A stretch of DNA of 61,668 nucleotides from contig JAHDLC010000042.1 of NCBI GenBank assembly GCA_018436595.1, positions 1 through 61,668 of the forward strand, given 5' to 3'. The position numbers were made by a program, and so were the translations under genes. Below the pieces are notes generated by a model. The model was not told the origin of the DNA and did not search any database. It saw nothing but the letters and a program-made list of their open reading frames with translations. The DNA comes from Synergistaceae bacterium. Lineage in GTDB: Bacteria > Synergistota > Synergistia > Synergistales > Aminobacteriaceae. Of this stretch, positions 52,275 through 60,063 are shown piece by piece (within the stretch, counting starts at the first letter, position 1; each line of letters starts with the position of its first letter).

Positions 52275-53093
52275 TCAGTTTGTTTCTGGCTTGCAGCTCT
52301 CCTGCCCCGGCAGTTTCCCCAGCCGCGGCAGCGCGGCCACAAGAGCCCGGGTGTAGGGGTGCTTCGGGGCGGAGAGGATGTCCCGGCAGAAACCTTCCTC
52401 CACCACCGTACCTTTGTGCAGAACAATGCCCCTTAGCGCGGCCTTCCGGGCGAGGAAGAGGTCGTGGGTGACAAAGATCATGGACATGCCTGATCGCTGG
52501 CGCTTTGCAAGGATTTCGATGATCTCCCCCCGGGTGGAGGCGTCCTGCATGCTGGTGGGCTCGTCGCACAGCAGAAGCTCGGGGTCGAGGATCAGCGCCC
52601 TGGCTATGGCGACCCGCTGGCGCTGGCCCCCCGAGAGGGAGAGGCGCACCCGGGAGGAGAGGATGGCCTCGTCCCGGAGTCCGAGTTCTCCAAGAAGGTT
52701 CCGGGCCCGTTCTTCTCCTTCTTTCTCGTCATGTTTTCCCCTGACGAGGAGCCAGGGTTCCATTGCCGCCTCGAGGACCGTGAGGGTGGGGGGGAGGGAG
52801 CCGTAGGGATCCTGGGAGACCATGGCGCACCGCCTCCGGAGGGCTGTCATCTCCGGCCCGTCCGCCGAGGCGGTGTCCTGTCCGAAGAGGGTGATGGATC
52901 CCTCCGACGGGAGAACGTGGCCGAGGATGCACCGCATGAGGGTGGTCTTGCCGCTGCCCGATTCGCCGATGACGGAAAGGCTTTCTCCCCTTTCCAGCGT
53001 GAGGGTGAGGCCGGAGAGGGCCCTTACGGGTTCCCGCCGCCTCCTGCCGGGAAAGACCGCCGAGAGGTTCCTGATGTCCAGCAGGGTTGTCAT
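52275..53093 (-). CDS. Peptide ABC transporter ATP-binding protein (DppF/OppF type)
   Basis: 272 residues. Walker A VIGESGSGKTT, signature LSLSGGQRQRVAIARAL, Walker B LLLCDEPTSMQDASTRGEI and switch His FVTHDLFLAR are intact; the C-terminal HPYTRALVAALP is typical of oligopeptide ATPases. The usual D-x-S-V-Q of Walker B is SMQDAS here. The cysteine cluster often found at the end of OppF is absent. The ATG overlaps the stop of the first ATPase by four bases. The reading frame continues open to 53891 but that part lies inside the upstream gene. Confidence 0.93.
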   Translation of the reverse strand: MTTLLDIRNLSAVFPGRRRREPVRALSGLTLTLERGESLSVIGESGSGKTTLMRCILGHVLPSEGSITLFGQDTASADGPEMTALRRRCAMVSQDPYGSLPPTLTVLEAAMEPWLLVRGKHDEKEGEERARNLLGELGLRDEAILSSRVRLSLSGGQRQRVAIARALILDPELLLCDEPTSMQDASTRGEIIEILAKRQRSGMSMIFVTHDLFLARKAALRGIVLHKGTVVEEGFCRDILSAPKHPYTRALVAALPRLGKLPGQESCKPETN

Positions 53094-53884
53094 GATCCTT
53101 CCTCCAGGTCCAGCAGGGCCTTCACGAGGGCCCTGGTGTGGGGATTCCGGGGCCTGGCGGTGATCTCGGCGGGATCTCCCTCCTCCACCAGCTCTCCGTC
53201 CTTCAGTATGTGCAGCCTGTCCGCCACGGAAGCCGCAAGAGGCAGGTCGTGGGAGATGAGGAGAAGGCCGAGCCCCTTTTTCTCCACGAGATTCTTCAGG
53301 GTGGCGATGATCCCCTGCTGGGTGATCACGTCCAGGGCCGTGGTGGGTTCGTCGCAGAGAAGGTAGTCCGGAGAGCAGGCCAGGGCGAGAGCAATGGCCG
53401 CCCGCTGTTTCTGCCCTCCCGAAAGTTCGTGGGGGTACCGTCGGGCCAGTTCCCCGTCCAGCCCGGCCAGGTCGAAGAGTGAGGGTATCCGTTCCAGGGC
53501 TTCCTTCCGGGAGAGCCCCAGGTGGACGGAGAGCACTTCCTCCACGTGGCGGCCCACGGTGAGCACAGGGGTGAAGGAGTTCATGGCCCCCTGGGGGACG
53601 ATGGCGATCCTCCGCCACCGGATGCGGTTCAGGTCGTTCTCCGGCAGGGCGAGGAGGTTTTTTCCGTCCAGAAGGATTTCCCCCGAGACGGCTGTGCCCG
53701 GGGGAAGCAGCCCCGGGATGGCCATGAGCACCGTGCTCTTGCCGCTCCCCGATTCGCCGGCGAGGGCGGAGAACTGTCCTTTCCGGATGGTCATGGAGAC
53801 GTTTTTCACAGCGGCGGCCTGGCTTCCCCTTCCTTCGGAGGTCATCCGGCCGTAGGTGACGGAGAGATTCCGTATGTCGATCAC
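53090..53884 (-). CDS. Peptide ABC transporter ATP-binding protein (DppD/OppD type)
   Basis: 264 residues from a GTG at 53884, nine bases after GGAGG and overlapping the permease stop by four bases. Walker A LAGESGSGKST, the Q-loop VPQGAMNSFTPVLTVG, signature LSGGQKQRAAIALAL, Walker B YLLCDEPTTALDVITQQG and ISHDLPLAA are complete. The Q-loop block with QGAMNS is typical of the dipeptide/oligopeptide group. It forms a heterodimeric motor with the next ATPase. Confidence 0.94.
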   Translation of the reverse strand: MIDIRNLSVTYGRMTSEGRGSQAAAVKNVSMTIRKGQFSALAGESGSGKSTVLMAIPGLLPPGTAVSGEILLDGKNLLALPENDLNRIRWRRIAIVPQGAMNSFTPVLTVGRHVEEVLSVHLGLSRKEALERIPSLFDLAGLDGELARRYPHELSGGQKQRAAIALALACSPDYLLCDEPTTALDVITQQGIIATLKNLVEKKGLGLLLISHDLPLAASVADRLHILKDGELVEEGDPAEITARPRNPHTRALVKALLDLEEGS

Positions 53885-55062
53885 AGGACATTTCCTCCTC
53901 TCAGGCGGGGGTCGACCCGCTCTTCAAGGTATTTCCCCAGGTCCAGAAAGACGAGGCAGAGGAGGGCGATGCCGAGGCCGGGGGGCAGGAGCATCCACCA
54001 TGCCCCGGCGGTGAAGGCGCCGAAAGACTGGGCTTCGTGGAGCATCCGTCCCCAGGAGATCACCCTGGGGTCCGAGAGGCCGAGGAAGGAGAGCCCCGCC
54101 TCGGAGAGAATGGCACCGGGAACTCCCAGGGTCATGGTGGCCAGCAGCACGGGGAGGGTCTCCGGCAGGAGGTGGCGCCGGAGGATATAGCTCGCGGGGG
54201 CTCCCAGTCCCCGCAGGTCTTCGATGTACTGGGCGTCCCGGAGGGTCAGGGTCAGGGCCCGGACGGTCCGGGCGGTACCCATCCATGAGAAGACGGACAG
54301 GATGAGGATGAGCTGCCAGAGCCCCTTTCCCCAGAGGGCGGCGAGGGCCATCAGGATGGGAAGCAGGGGGATGGAGAGCAGCAGGTCCACCGTCCTCATG
54401 ATCACGGCGTCGGTCCACCCTCCCCGGTAGCCCGCGGCGAGGCCGAGGGAAGTTCCGAGGAAGGTCGCCAGGAGGGTGGCGAAGATGCCTACCAGGAGGG
54501 AGACCCGGATGCCGGCCACGAAGAGGGCGGCGATGTCCCGGCCCCGCTGGTCCGTCCCGAGGAGGCCCCACCGTCCCCCTTCCAGCCGGATTTTCACCGA
54601 GCCCTCCCATTCCCCTTCGCCGGTCAGCCCGATCCTGTAGGTTCCCCTTTCGGGAAAGAGGGCGGAGGAGGCGTCCCCGAAGGGAGGCAGGCCCAGGGAG
54701 CGCTTGAAGGCCATGTCCCGACCGTCGAGTTCCACGCCCCCGTTGAGGGGCGTGAGACGGAAGGTCTTTCCGCCGGGGAGGGTCCATTCCACGAACCGGG
54801 AGGGGGCGGGAAGGGCCGTTTCGACCCGGAGGGAGAACCGGGAAGGAGCGCTGAAGGTCCAGTCCAGCTCCACAGCAGGGTGTCCGCCCGAAAGTTCCAG
54901 GTCCATGGTGGGCGGAAGGGACCGGTCCAGCCACAGGGGTTTCGAGAAGGGTGCCGCCACCTCCGCTTCGGGGAGGGCGTCAAAGAGACGGGTCCCGAAC
55001 AGGGCCAGGGCCGCGAGGCCGAGAAGGCACCAGAAGCTCCACCGTTTCAGCAGGCCCTTCAT
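53881..55062 (-). CDS. Peptide ABC transporter permease (DppC/OppC type) with large periplasmic insert
   Basis: 393 residues, about 90 more than a usual DppC. TM1 lies at 9-27. Then, instead of the usual short link, about 140 residues (30-168) of beta-rich sequence follow (VELDWTFSAPSRFSLRVETALP, GTYRIGLTGEGEWEGSVKIRL), before the family motif GLLGTDQRGRDIAALFVAGIRVSLLVG. The rest has five helices and the EAA loop DLRGLGAPASYILRRHLLPE. The insert should stand in the periplasm facing the binding protein. The start overlaps the dppB-like stop by four bases. Confidence 0.92.
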   Translation of the reverse strand: MKGLLKRWSFWCLLGLAALALFGTRLFDALPEAEVAAPFSKPLWLDRSLPPTMDLELSGGHPAVELDWTFSAPSRFSLRVETALPAPSRFVEWTLPGGKTFRLTPLNGGVELDGRDMAFKRSLGLPPFGDASSALFPERGTYRIGLTGEGEWEGSVKIRLEGGRWGLLGTDQRGRDIAALFVAGIRVSLLVGIFATLLATFLGTSLGLAAGYRGGWTDAVIMRTVDLLLSIPLLPILMALAALWGKGLWQLILILSVFSWMGTARTVRALTLTLRDAQYIEDLRGLGAPASYILRRHLLPETLPVLLATMTLGVPGAILSEAGLSFLGLSDPRVISWGRMLHEAQSFGAFTAGAWWMLLPPGLGIALLCLVFLDLGKYLEERVDPRLRGGNVL

Positions 55063-56036
55063 CGTCCGCCGCCCCGTTCCATGCGCACCCGGGGGTCGGT
55101 CAGGCCGTAGAGCAGGTCCGACAGGAGGTTGCAGCTCACGGTGAGCAGGGCCAGCAGAAAGAAGGACGCCCCCGCGGCGGGGTAGTCATGGCCGGTCACC
55201 GCCTCCAGCAGGAACCGCCCCACGCCGTGGAGGGAAAACACCGTCTCGGTGATCACGGCCCCGGAGACGATCCCGGGAAGGGACAGCAGAAAGATGGTGA
55301 GGAGGGGCGGCAGCAGGGTCCGGAAGGCGTGTCCCAGGATGATGTTCCGTTCCGGAAGCCCCCTGGCCCGGGCGAGAAGGATGAAATCCTCGCCGAGAAT
55401 CTTCACCATGAGGTTCCGCACGTAGAGGGCCCATCCTCCGAAACCCAGGAGGACGAGGGAAAAGACGGGCAGGGCCATGTGCCACAGGTAGTCGAGCAGC
55501 AGGGGGAGCCCCTCCGCCGGAGGAGGGACCGACAGAGTTCCCCTCAGGGGAAAGAGGGGGAGTGCGGCCGCGAAGGCCATGAGGAGCACAAGCTGGACGA
55601 AGAAGGAGGGAAAGGAGAAGGACAGGGCGCCGCTCCAGAGGACGCACTTTTCCAGCAGGCTTCCCCGCTTCCGTGCAGCCTTCATGCCGAGCCAGGTCCC
55701 GAGAAGGGACGACAGCACAAGACTTGTACCCAGCAGCACCACCGTGTTTGGCAGCCGGGATTTCAGCTCCTCCATCACGGGGCGCCCGGTGAGGAAGGAG
55801 ATGCCGAAGTCGAAGGTCAGGGTGGACCGGACGTACCGGAGAAACTGCACGGGAAGAGACTGGTCGAGGCCGTAGACTTCGCTCAGCCGTGCCTTTGCCT
55901 CGGGAGAGAAGTTCGGGTCGATGATGGAGGCCACGGGATCTCCCGGCATCATGCGGAACAGGACGAAGTTGAGCACCAGCACCAGCCCGAGGACCAGCAG
56001 GGCGCTCCCCGTCCGCCGTGCCCAGTAGCCGCTCAC
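55059..56036 (-). CDS. Peptide ABC transporter permease (DppB/OppB type)
   Basis: 325 residues, six helices. MMPGDPV after TM1 is the DppB family mark (PGDP), followed by YGLDQSLPVQFLRYV and DFGISFLTGRPV. The EAA loop is ARARGLPERNIILGHAFRTLLPPLL. The GTG start at 56036 sits too close (1-2 bases) to GGAGGG, so initiation may depend on coupling to the binding-protein gene, whose stop lies seven bases away. It forms the channel with the DppC-type partner. Confidence 0.93.
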   Translation of the reverse strand: MSGYWARRTGSALLVLGLVLVLNFVLFRMMPGDPVASIIDPNFSPEAKARLSEVYGLDQSLPVQFLRYVRSTLTFDFGISFLTGRPVMEELKSRLPNTVVLLGTSLVLSSLLGTWLGMKAARKRGSLLEKCVLWSGALSFSFPSFFVQLVLLMAFAAALPLFPLRGTLSVPPPAEGLPLLLDYLWHMALPVFSLVLLGFGGWALYVRNLMVKILGEDFILLARARGLPERNIILGHAFRTLLPPLLTIFLLSLPGIVSGAVITETVFSLHGVGRFLLEAVTGHDYPAAGASFFLLALLTVSCNLLSDLLYGLTDPRVRMERGGGR

Positions 56037-56043
56037 CCCTCCG

Positions 56044-57720
56044 TCACCTCTTCCTGCCGAGCCAGAACCGTTGGTTCCCGCTCAGCCGGACATATTCCCC
56101 CGGGCGGTACTCCCGGAAGACGAAGGGGCCCGTCCCCACGAGTCCTGTGAGGGTAGAGTCCGAAGGGTGCTTCTCCGACGCGGGAAGCCAGCTCCGCCAG
56201 TCGGCGACTTTTTCGATGACGTGCCGGGGGAGGATGGAGATGCCGCCCACCCGGTGGAGGTGCCAGAAGCTCACGTTTTTCATGATCACTTTGAGGGTGC
56301 GGTCATCAGGGGTTTCCACGGTTTCGATGTTGTCCACGTTATCGAAGTACCGGGGAACGGCGTTCTTCCGGAGCGTTTCGTAGGTGAAGGCGGCGTCCGC
56401 GGCCGTCAGGGGGGTGCCGTCGTGCCACTCCACGCCCTCCCTGAGGCGGAAGGTAAGCACCGTGCGGGGGCCCGAAGGGCCTTCCTCCGTGGCGATGGTC
56501 CAGCTTTCGGCGAGCCAGGGAATGGTCTCCAGGGTGTAGGGGTCCACGGCGATGAGGGAGTCGTAGATCAGGCCGAGGACCTGCCAGTCGTAGGCGGAGC
56601 TGGACGTGAAGGGGTTGAGCGCCCTCGGCTCGTCGGCCTGGACGAGATAGAGGGGCTTCATGGGGCCTGACGCGGGCTCCATGGCCAGCAGGCTCCAGGT
56701 GTTGTCCGCCGTGACCCTGTCGGTGACCAGGGTTCCCTTCCACTGCTTCGACACGGCGGAGATGGTGTACCGGCTGTAGACGGGGACCACCGGGACGAGA
56801 TCCGAGAGAAGCTTCTGGGCCTCCGAGGCGGCCGTGCGGGCCGCCGTCTCGTCCGGGGCGAAGCGGAGCCTGTCGAGAACTTCGTCGAGGGCGGGATCGG
56901 AGATGCCGGGCATGTTGTAGCCGCCCCGTATGTCCATCTTCGAGGAGTAGAAGGCGTAGAGGGAATCGGGATCCCGGGTCATCTGCCATGCCAGGACGTA
57001 CATCTGGAAATCCCGCTCGTCCAGCCTGGAGATCATGGTGGAGAAGTCCATGGGCTCCGCTTCGACCGGAATGCCGATGGAGGAGAGGGCCCCGGCCATG
57101 CGCACCGCGATCTCGGCCGTTGTGGGTGCTGTGGACGCCGTGGGGCAGAGAAGTTTCTGGGGGGGGACTTTTTTTCCGTCGGGCGAGACGAGAACACCGT
57201 CGGAGCCCCATGTCCATCCCCCGTCGGCAAGTCGCTTCCTTGCAGCTTCGGGGTCGTGGGGGTAAGCCGTCACGTCCGGTTCGAAGTAGGGAGACACCGG
57301 AGGGAGGAAGGTGGAAAGAGGTTCGGCGTACCCGGCGAAGAGATCCCGGACCATCCTCTCCCGGGGAAGGGCCTGCCAGGCGCTGCGGCGCAGGTCGAGG
57401 CTGTTCCACGGGAAGGTCCGCACGTTGAAGCCGAGAAAGAACCCGTGGAAGCCCGATGCGATGGAGAGGTCCACGGCGGGGCTTTTTGAAAGGGCGTCCA
57501 CGTCCACGGGACGGTGGAGATCCCCCAGGATGTCCGCCTTTCCCCGGTTCAGCGCCAGGAGCTGGGCGTCGGGATCCCGGATGATCACCAGGTAGAGGTC
57601 CCTGACCTTCGGTCCTGCAAAGGCTTCCGGGTCGAAGGCGCCGGCGGCGGCCCGGTGTGAGGCGGATAGCAGGATGAAGGCTGCTGTCGTCAGGAACAGG
57701 GCGAAAAGGGCTTTTCTCAT
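56044..57720 (-). CDS. Peptide/oligopeptide-binding protein (SBP_bac_5), apparently circularly permuted
   Basis: 558 residues from the ATG at 57720; an ATG four codons earlier touches its own AAGG. A signal peptide (MRKALFALFLTTAAFILL) is normal. The order of blocks is not. The mature protein begins with KVRDLYLVIIRDPDAQLLAL and FNVRTFPWNSLDLRRSAW, which belong to the middle and end of the DppA family. Only after TWSLLAMEP does the usual family N terminus appear (ADEPRALNPFTSSSAYD, PWLAESW, FRLREGVEWHDGTPLTAADAAF). The protein ends GTGPFVFREYRPGEYVRLSGN and QRFWLGRKR, the block that normally precedes the piece now at the N terminus. It is the first gene of a complete peptide ABC operon. Confidence 0.88.
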   Translation of the reverse strand: MRKALFALFLTTAAFILLSASHRAAAGAFDPEAFAGPKVRDLYLVIIRDPDAQLLALNRGKADILGDLHRPVDVDALSKSPAVDLSIASGFHGFFLGFNVRTFPWNSLDLRRSAWQALPRERMVRDLFAGYAEPLSTFLPPVSPYFEPDVTAYPHDPEAARKRLADGGWTWGSDGVLVSPDGKKVPPQKLLCPTASTAPTTAEIAVRMAGALSSIGIPVEAEPMDFSTMISRLDERDFQMYVLAWQMTRDPDSLYAFYSSKMDIRGGYNMPGISDPALDEVLDRLRFAPDETAARTAASEAQKLLSDLVPVVPVYSRYTISAVSKQWKGTLVTDRVTADNTWSLLAMEPASGPMKPLYLVQADEPRALNPFTSSSAYDWQVLGLIYDSLIAVDPYTLETIPWLAESWTIATEEGPSGPRTVLTFRLREGVEWHDGTPLTAADAAFTYETLRKNAVPRYFDNVDNIETVETPDDRTLKVIMKNVSFWHLHRVGGISILPRHVIEKVADWRSWLPASEKHPSDSTLTGLVGTGPFVFREYRPGEYVRLSGNQRFWLGRKR

Positions 57721-58304
57721 TTCTCGTCTCATCCTTTCCGGAACGGGGATTCGGATTTGTCCATTATTCTAGCAGATCGCTGAAGAATCCCTTTCCGTGA
57801 AATGCCGTATTTCAGGCTGTCCGGGAGGGCGGAAAGAAGAGCCGGAGCGAATCCCCGGCAGAGCAATGTTCCCGCGGTCCCTCGCGGACACCGGATATAC
57901 CGGTCCGATGACCGGGGAATCGGGAACATCCGCCCGGCTTGACTTCGTAATTTTGAGAGTTTACACTACTGACGAAACAGAGAAAACGGCGAAATAATTC
58001 AGCTTCCTGGCAATCCGAGAAAAGTTTCTTTGGAAGTCGTATCCAGTTATGCACTCTCTTGAATACAATCCGGGAGGTCGGCGGAAAAAAGGAAGAAACG
58101 CCAATTTGTCTGATGTCCTCTGATGAAGGGCTTCCGGCACGGCGGTTCGTTATCCCCGGAGCTGTTTTCCGTTTCTGGACCAGGCGGTTTGTTCTTTAGC
58201 GGGGCAGTCTTTTCCCGCTGAAAAGGCATCTATCTTTTCAGGCGTCCGGCCGACGGTCTCCGGAGCGTTTCCGTCAGGTCCGTCCGCTCAGGCAGGGAGG
58301 TGAT
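57721..58304. other. Divergent intergenic region, 584 bases, between peptide ABC and second TRAP operons
   Basis: It holds the plus-strand promoter at 57939-57967 and, near 57766-57771 on the minus strand, a TAGAAT that may be the -10 of the peptide operon. The predicted TRAP leader is about 390 bases, with an 8-bp hairpin CTGAAAAG/CTTTTCAG at 58218-58241 and a TCTGATG direct repeat near 58099. No riboswitch class is recognised. Reading frames here have no ribosome site. Confidence 0.4.
57939..57967 (+). promoter_or_regulatory. Sigma-70-like promoter upstream of the second TRAP operon
   Basis: TTGACT at 57939-57944 and TACACT at 57962-57967, 17 bases apart. It is the best match in the region and implies a long leader. 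Confidence 0.5.
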
Positions 58305-58361
58305 ATGTTCTCCGAAAAGGACGATGGGGCCGGATCAGAAAATCTGAAGGAGGTGCTTTGA
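58305..58361 (+). CDS. Candidate 18-residue leader peptide coupled to dctP
   Basis: An ATG at 58305 follows GGAGGTGAT, a nine-base match to the 16S rRNA tail. The frame encodes MFSEKDDGAGSENLKEVL and stops at a TGA that overlaps the ATG of the TRAP receptor gene by one base (TGATG). The dctP ribosome site lies inside this frame, so translating ribosomes would pass over it. The peptide has no membrane segment and is not rich in one amino acid. It may be only a coupling device. Confidence 0.4.
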   Translation: MFSEKDDGAGSENLKEVL

Positions 58362-59422
58362 TGAAACATTGGAAACTGGCTTCGATTGGAGTTGCAGCGG
58401 CGGTACTTTTCGGCGTTCTGTTTATCGGCGGCATTGAGCAGGCCTCGGCGGCGGATGTTTTCAACTGGAAGTTCCAGAGCCACCACACCCCGGGGTCCCT
58501 CGCGGTTGAATCCGTCATCAAGCCTTTTATTGAAAGAGTGGAGAAGATGTCCGGCGGCAGGCTGAAAATCAGCCTTCACTATGCCGGTGAACTGGTGGAC
58601 TACGCTGAAGTGGACAAAGCCCTCCAGGCGAATATGATCCAGATCTCCAACACGAGTTCCCTGTTCTTCAGGGGAGCCATCCCCATGGGATGGGTCACCG
58701 CGCCCAACATGCCTCCCTTTGTCACCCGGTCCAACGACGAGTTCAACGAACTCTTCCATCACAGGGGGCTCGACGATCTGGTTGCCGAGGCTCTGAACGA
58801 GCGGGGCATCAAGTACCTCGGATGCCACAGCGTGGGCAACACGTATTTCTGGAGCAAGAAACCGATTAAAACCCTTGAAGACCTGAAGGGATTCAAAGTA
58901 CGTTTCTTCGGCTCCATGTCCGATTTCGTGGAGCACTTCGGTGCCTCCCCCGTCATGCTTCCCCACCCGGAAACCTACATGGCCATCGCCATGGGCACCC
59001 TCGACGGCAGCGGAACAGCCTGGTGGCTGTACCGCGACCTGAAGCTCTATGAAGTCTGCAAGTACTTCGTCGGGCCGGCCTTCCAGGTTCCCCAGGGAAT
59101 GGAACTCTGGGCTTCCAAGAAGGCGTGGGACGAGCTTCCTGCGGACCTCCAGGCCATCGTCGAGACGGCGGCCCACGCGTTCAACACGGATTACATGGAC
59201 GCAGTGACCATGCAGGAACGGGATATGTTCAACAAGTCCTTCAAGGAGTGGGGAACCACCTACACCGAGTTCAGCCCCGAGGAAGTGGCCAGGATAACCA
59301 ACGAATTCTCCATCCCCTATCTCGACAAGGTGGCAGAAGAGCAGGGAAAGAAGGACCCGAGGGTCATCAAGGCCGTCGAGATCATTAAGCAGTTCATGAA
59401 GGATTACGGCTACATTAAATAA
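58361..59422 (+). CDS. TRAP transporter substrate-binding protein (DctP type)
   Basis: 353 residues from the ATG at 58361, eight bases after AAGGAGG. A signal peptide (1-30, ending ASAA) precedes the mature NWKFQSHHTPGSLAVESVIKP. Family marks are KGFKVRFFGSMSDFVEHFGASPVMLPHPETYMAIAMGTLDGSGT with the ligand-binding Arg in KVRFF, and a long C-terminal helix. The pattern HPETYMAIAMGTLDG is nearest to the receptors for oxo acids or lactate, but that is not decisive. A strong hairpin terminator follows the gene inside the operon. Confidence 0.94.
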   Translation: MKHWKLASIGVAAAVLFGVLFIGGIEQASAADVFNWKFQSHHTPGSLAVESVIKPFIERVEKMSGGRLKISLHYAGELVDYAEVDKALQANMIQISNTSSLFFRGAIPMGWVTAPNMPPFVTRSNDEFNELFHHRGLDDLVAEALNERGIKYLGCHSVGNTYFWSKKPIKTLEDLKGFKVRFFGSMSDFVEHFGASPVMLPHPETYMAIAMGTLDGSGTAWWLYRDLKLYEVCKYFVGPAFQVPQGMELWASKKAWDELPADLQAIVETAAHAFNTDYMDAVTMQERDMFNKSFKEWGTTYTEFSPEEVARITNEFSIPYLDKVAEEQGKKDPRVIKAVEIIKQFMKDYGYIK

Positions 59423-59434
59423 GGATCGGCCAAG

Positions 59435-59468
59435 AAAAAACCCCCTCTCTTCGGGGAGGGGGTTTTTC
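59435..59468 (+). terminator. Intra-operon terminator after dctP
   Basis: A C/G-rich stem (CCCCCTCTC with GGGAGGGGG, one G-U) closed by a UUCG tetraloop at 59450-59453, with an A run before it and TTTTT after it. It lies between dctP and dctQ, so only part of transcription should pass into the permease genes. Confidence 0.85.
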
Positions 59469-59508
59469 TTAAATTCCAACAGCCCGAGTTCTCGATGAGG
59501 TGATGCGG

Positions 59509-60054
59509 TTGCGGTTTCTAACTGGTTTTATTCAATTTGTCGACGCCATGGTCGACCGGATCGGAAAGATAGCAAGCTTCCTTATTTATCCGACCATGCT
59601 CGTCCTGGTGTACGAAGTTGTCATGAGATACTATTTCACGCGCCCCACCATCTGGGCCCACGAGACGTCATGCATGCTCTACGGGGCGCACTTTGTGATA
59701 GGAGGGGCCTATGCCCTGCAGAAGGGCGCCTTCGTCAGCGTCGAAGCTTTCTACATGCGGTTTTCACGGCGTACCCAGGCGATCCTCGACCTGTGCACCT
59801 GGACCATGTTCTATATCTTTGTGGGCGTCTTGCTCTGGAAGAGCCTCCCGTGGGCATGGGAAAGCTTTAAGGTGAGCGAATTTTCCGACAGCACGTGGGG
59901 GCCCTATGTCTGGCCCGTCAAGATGACCATTCCCTTTGCCTCTTTTCTCATGCTGCTCCAGGGGATGACCAAGACCATAAAAGACGCGTACCTGGCCGTG
60001 ACCGGGCGGGAGCTTGTCGTCGGTGCGGATGCTGAAGCCGCTGCCGGGAACTGA
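59509..60054 (+). CDS. TRAP transporter small permease subunit (DctQ type)
   Basis: About 181 residues, four helices. DctQ marks are VYEVVMRYYFTRPTIWAHETSCMLYGAHFVIGGAYALQKGAFVSVE. The start is uncertain: GAGGTGAT (59497-59504) leaves a TTG at 59509 at the best distance (8 bases), while GTG at 59500 and ATG at 59503 overlap the ribosome site. It partners with the DctM subunit ten bases downstream. Confidence 0.9.
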   Translation: MRFLTGFIQFVDAMVDRIGKIASFLIYPTMLVLVYEVVMRYYFTRPTIWAHETSCMLYGAHFVIGGAYALQKGAFVSVEAFYMRFSRRTQAILDLCTWTMFYIFVGVLLWKSLPWAWESFKVSEFSDSTWGPYVWPVKMTIPFASFLMLLQGMTKTIKDAYLAVTGRELVVGADAEAAAGN

Positions 60055-60063
60055 GGTGAACCC

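Noticed and set aside
53094-53891. Upstream extension of the second peptide ATPase frame
   Set aside because: The first 266 codons overlap the DppD-type gene in another frame; the ATG at 53093 with a four-base overlap is the natural start.
54951-56150. 399-codon plus-strand frame
   Set aside because: It is antisense to the DppB/DppC-type permeases; its Gln/Glu/Gly-rich product is a mirror of membrane-helix codons.
57797-58229. Small frames in the large divergent intergenic region
   Set aside because: None has a ribosome site or recognisable product.
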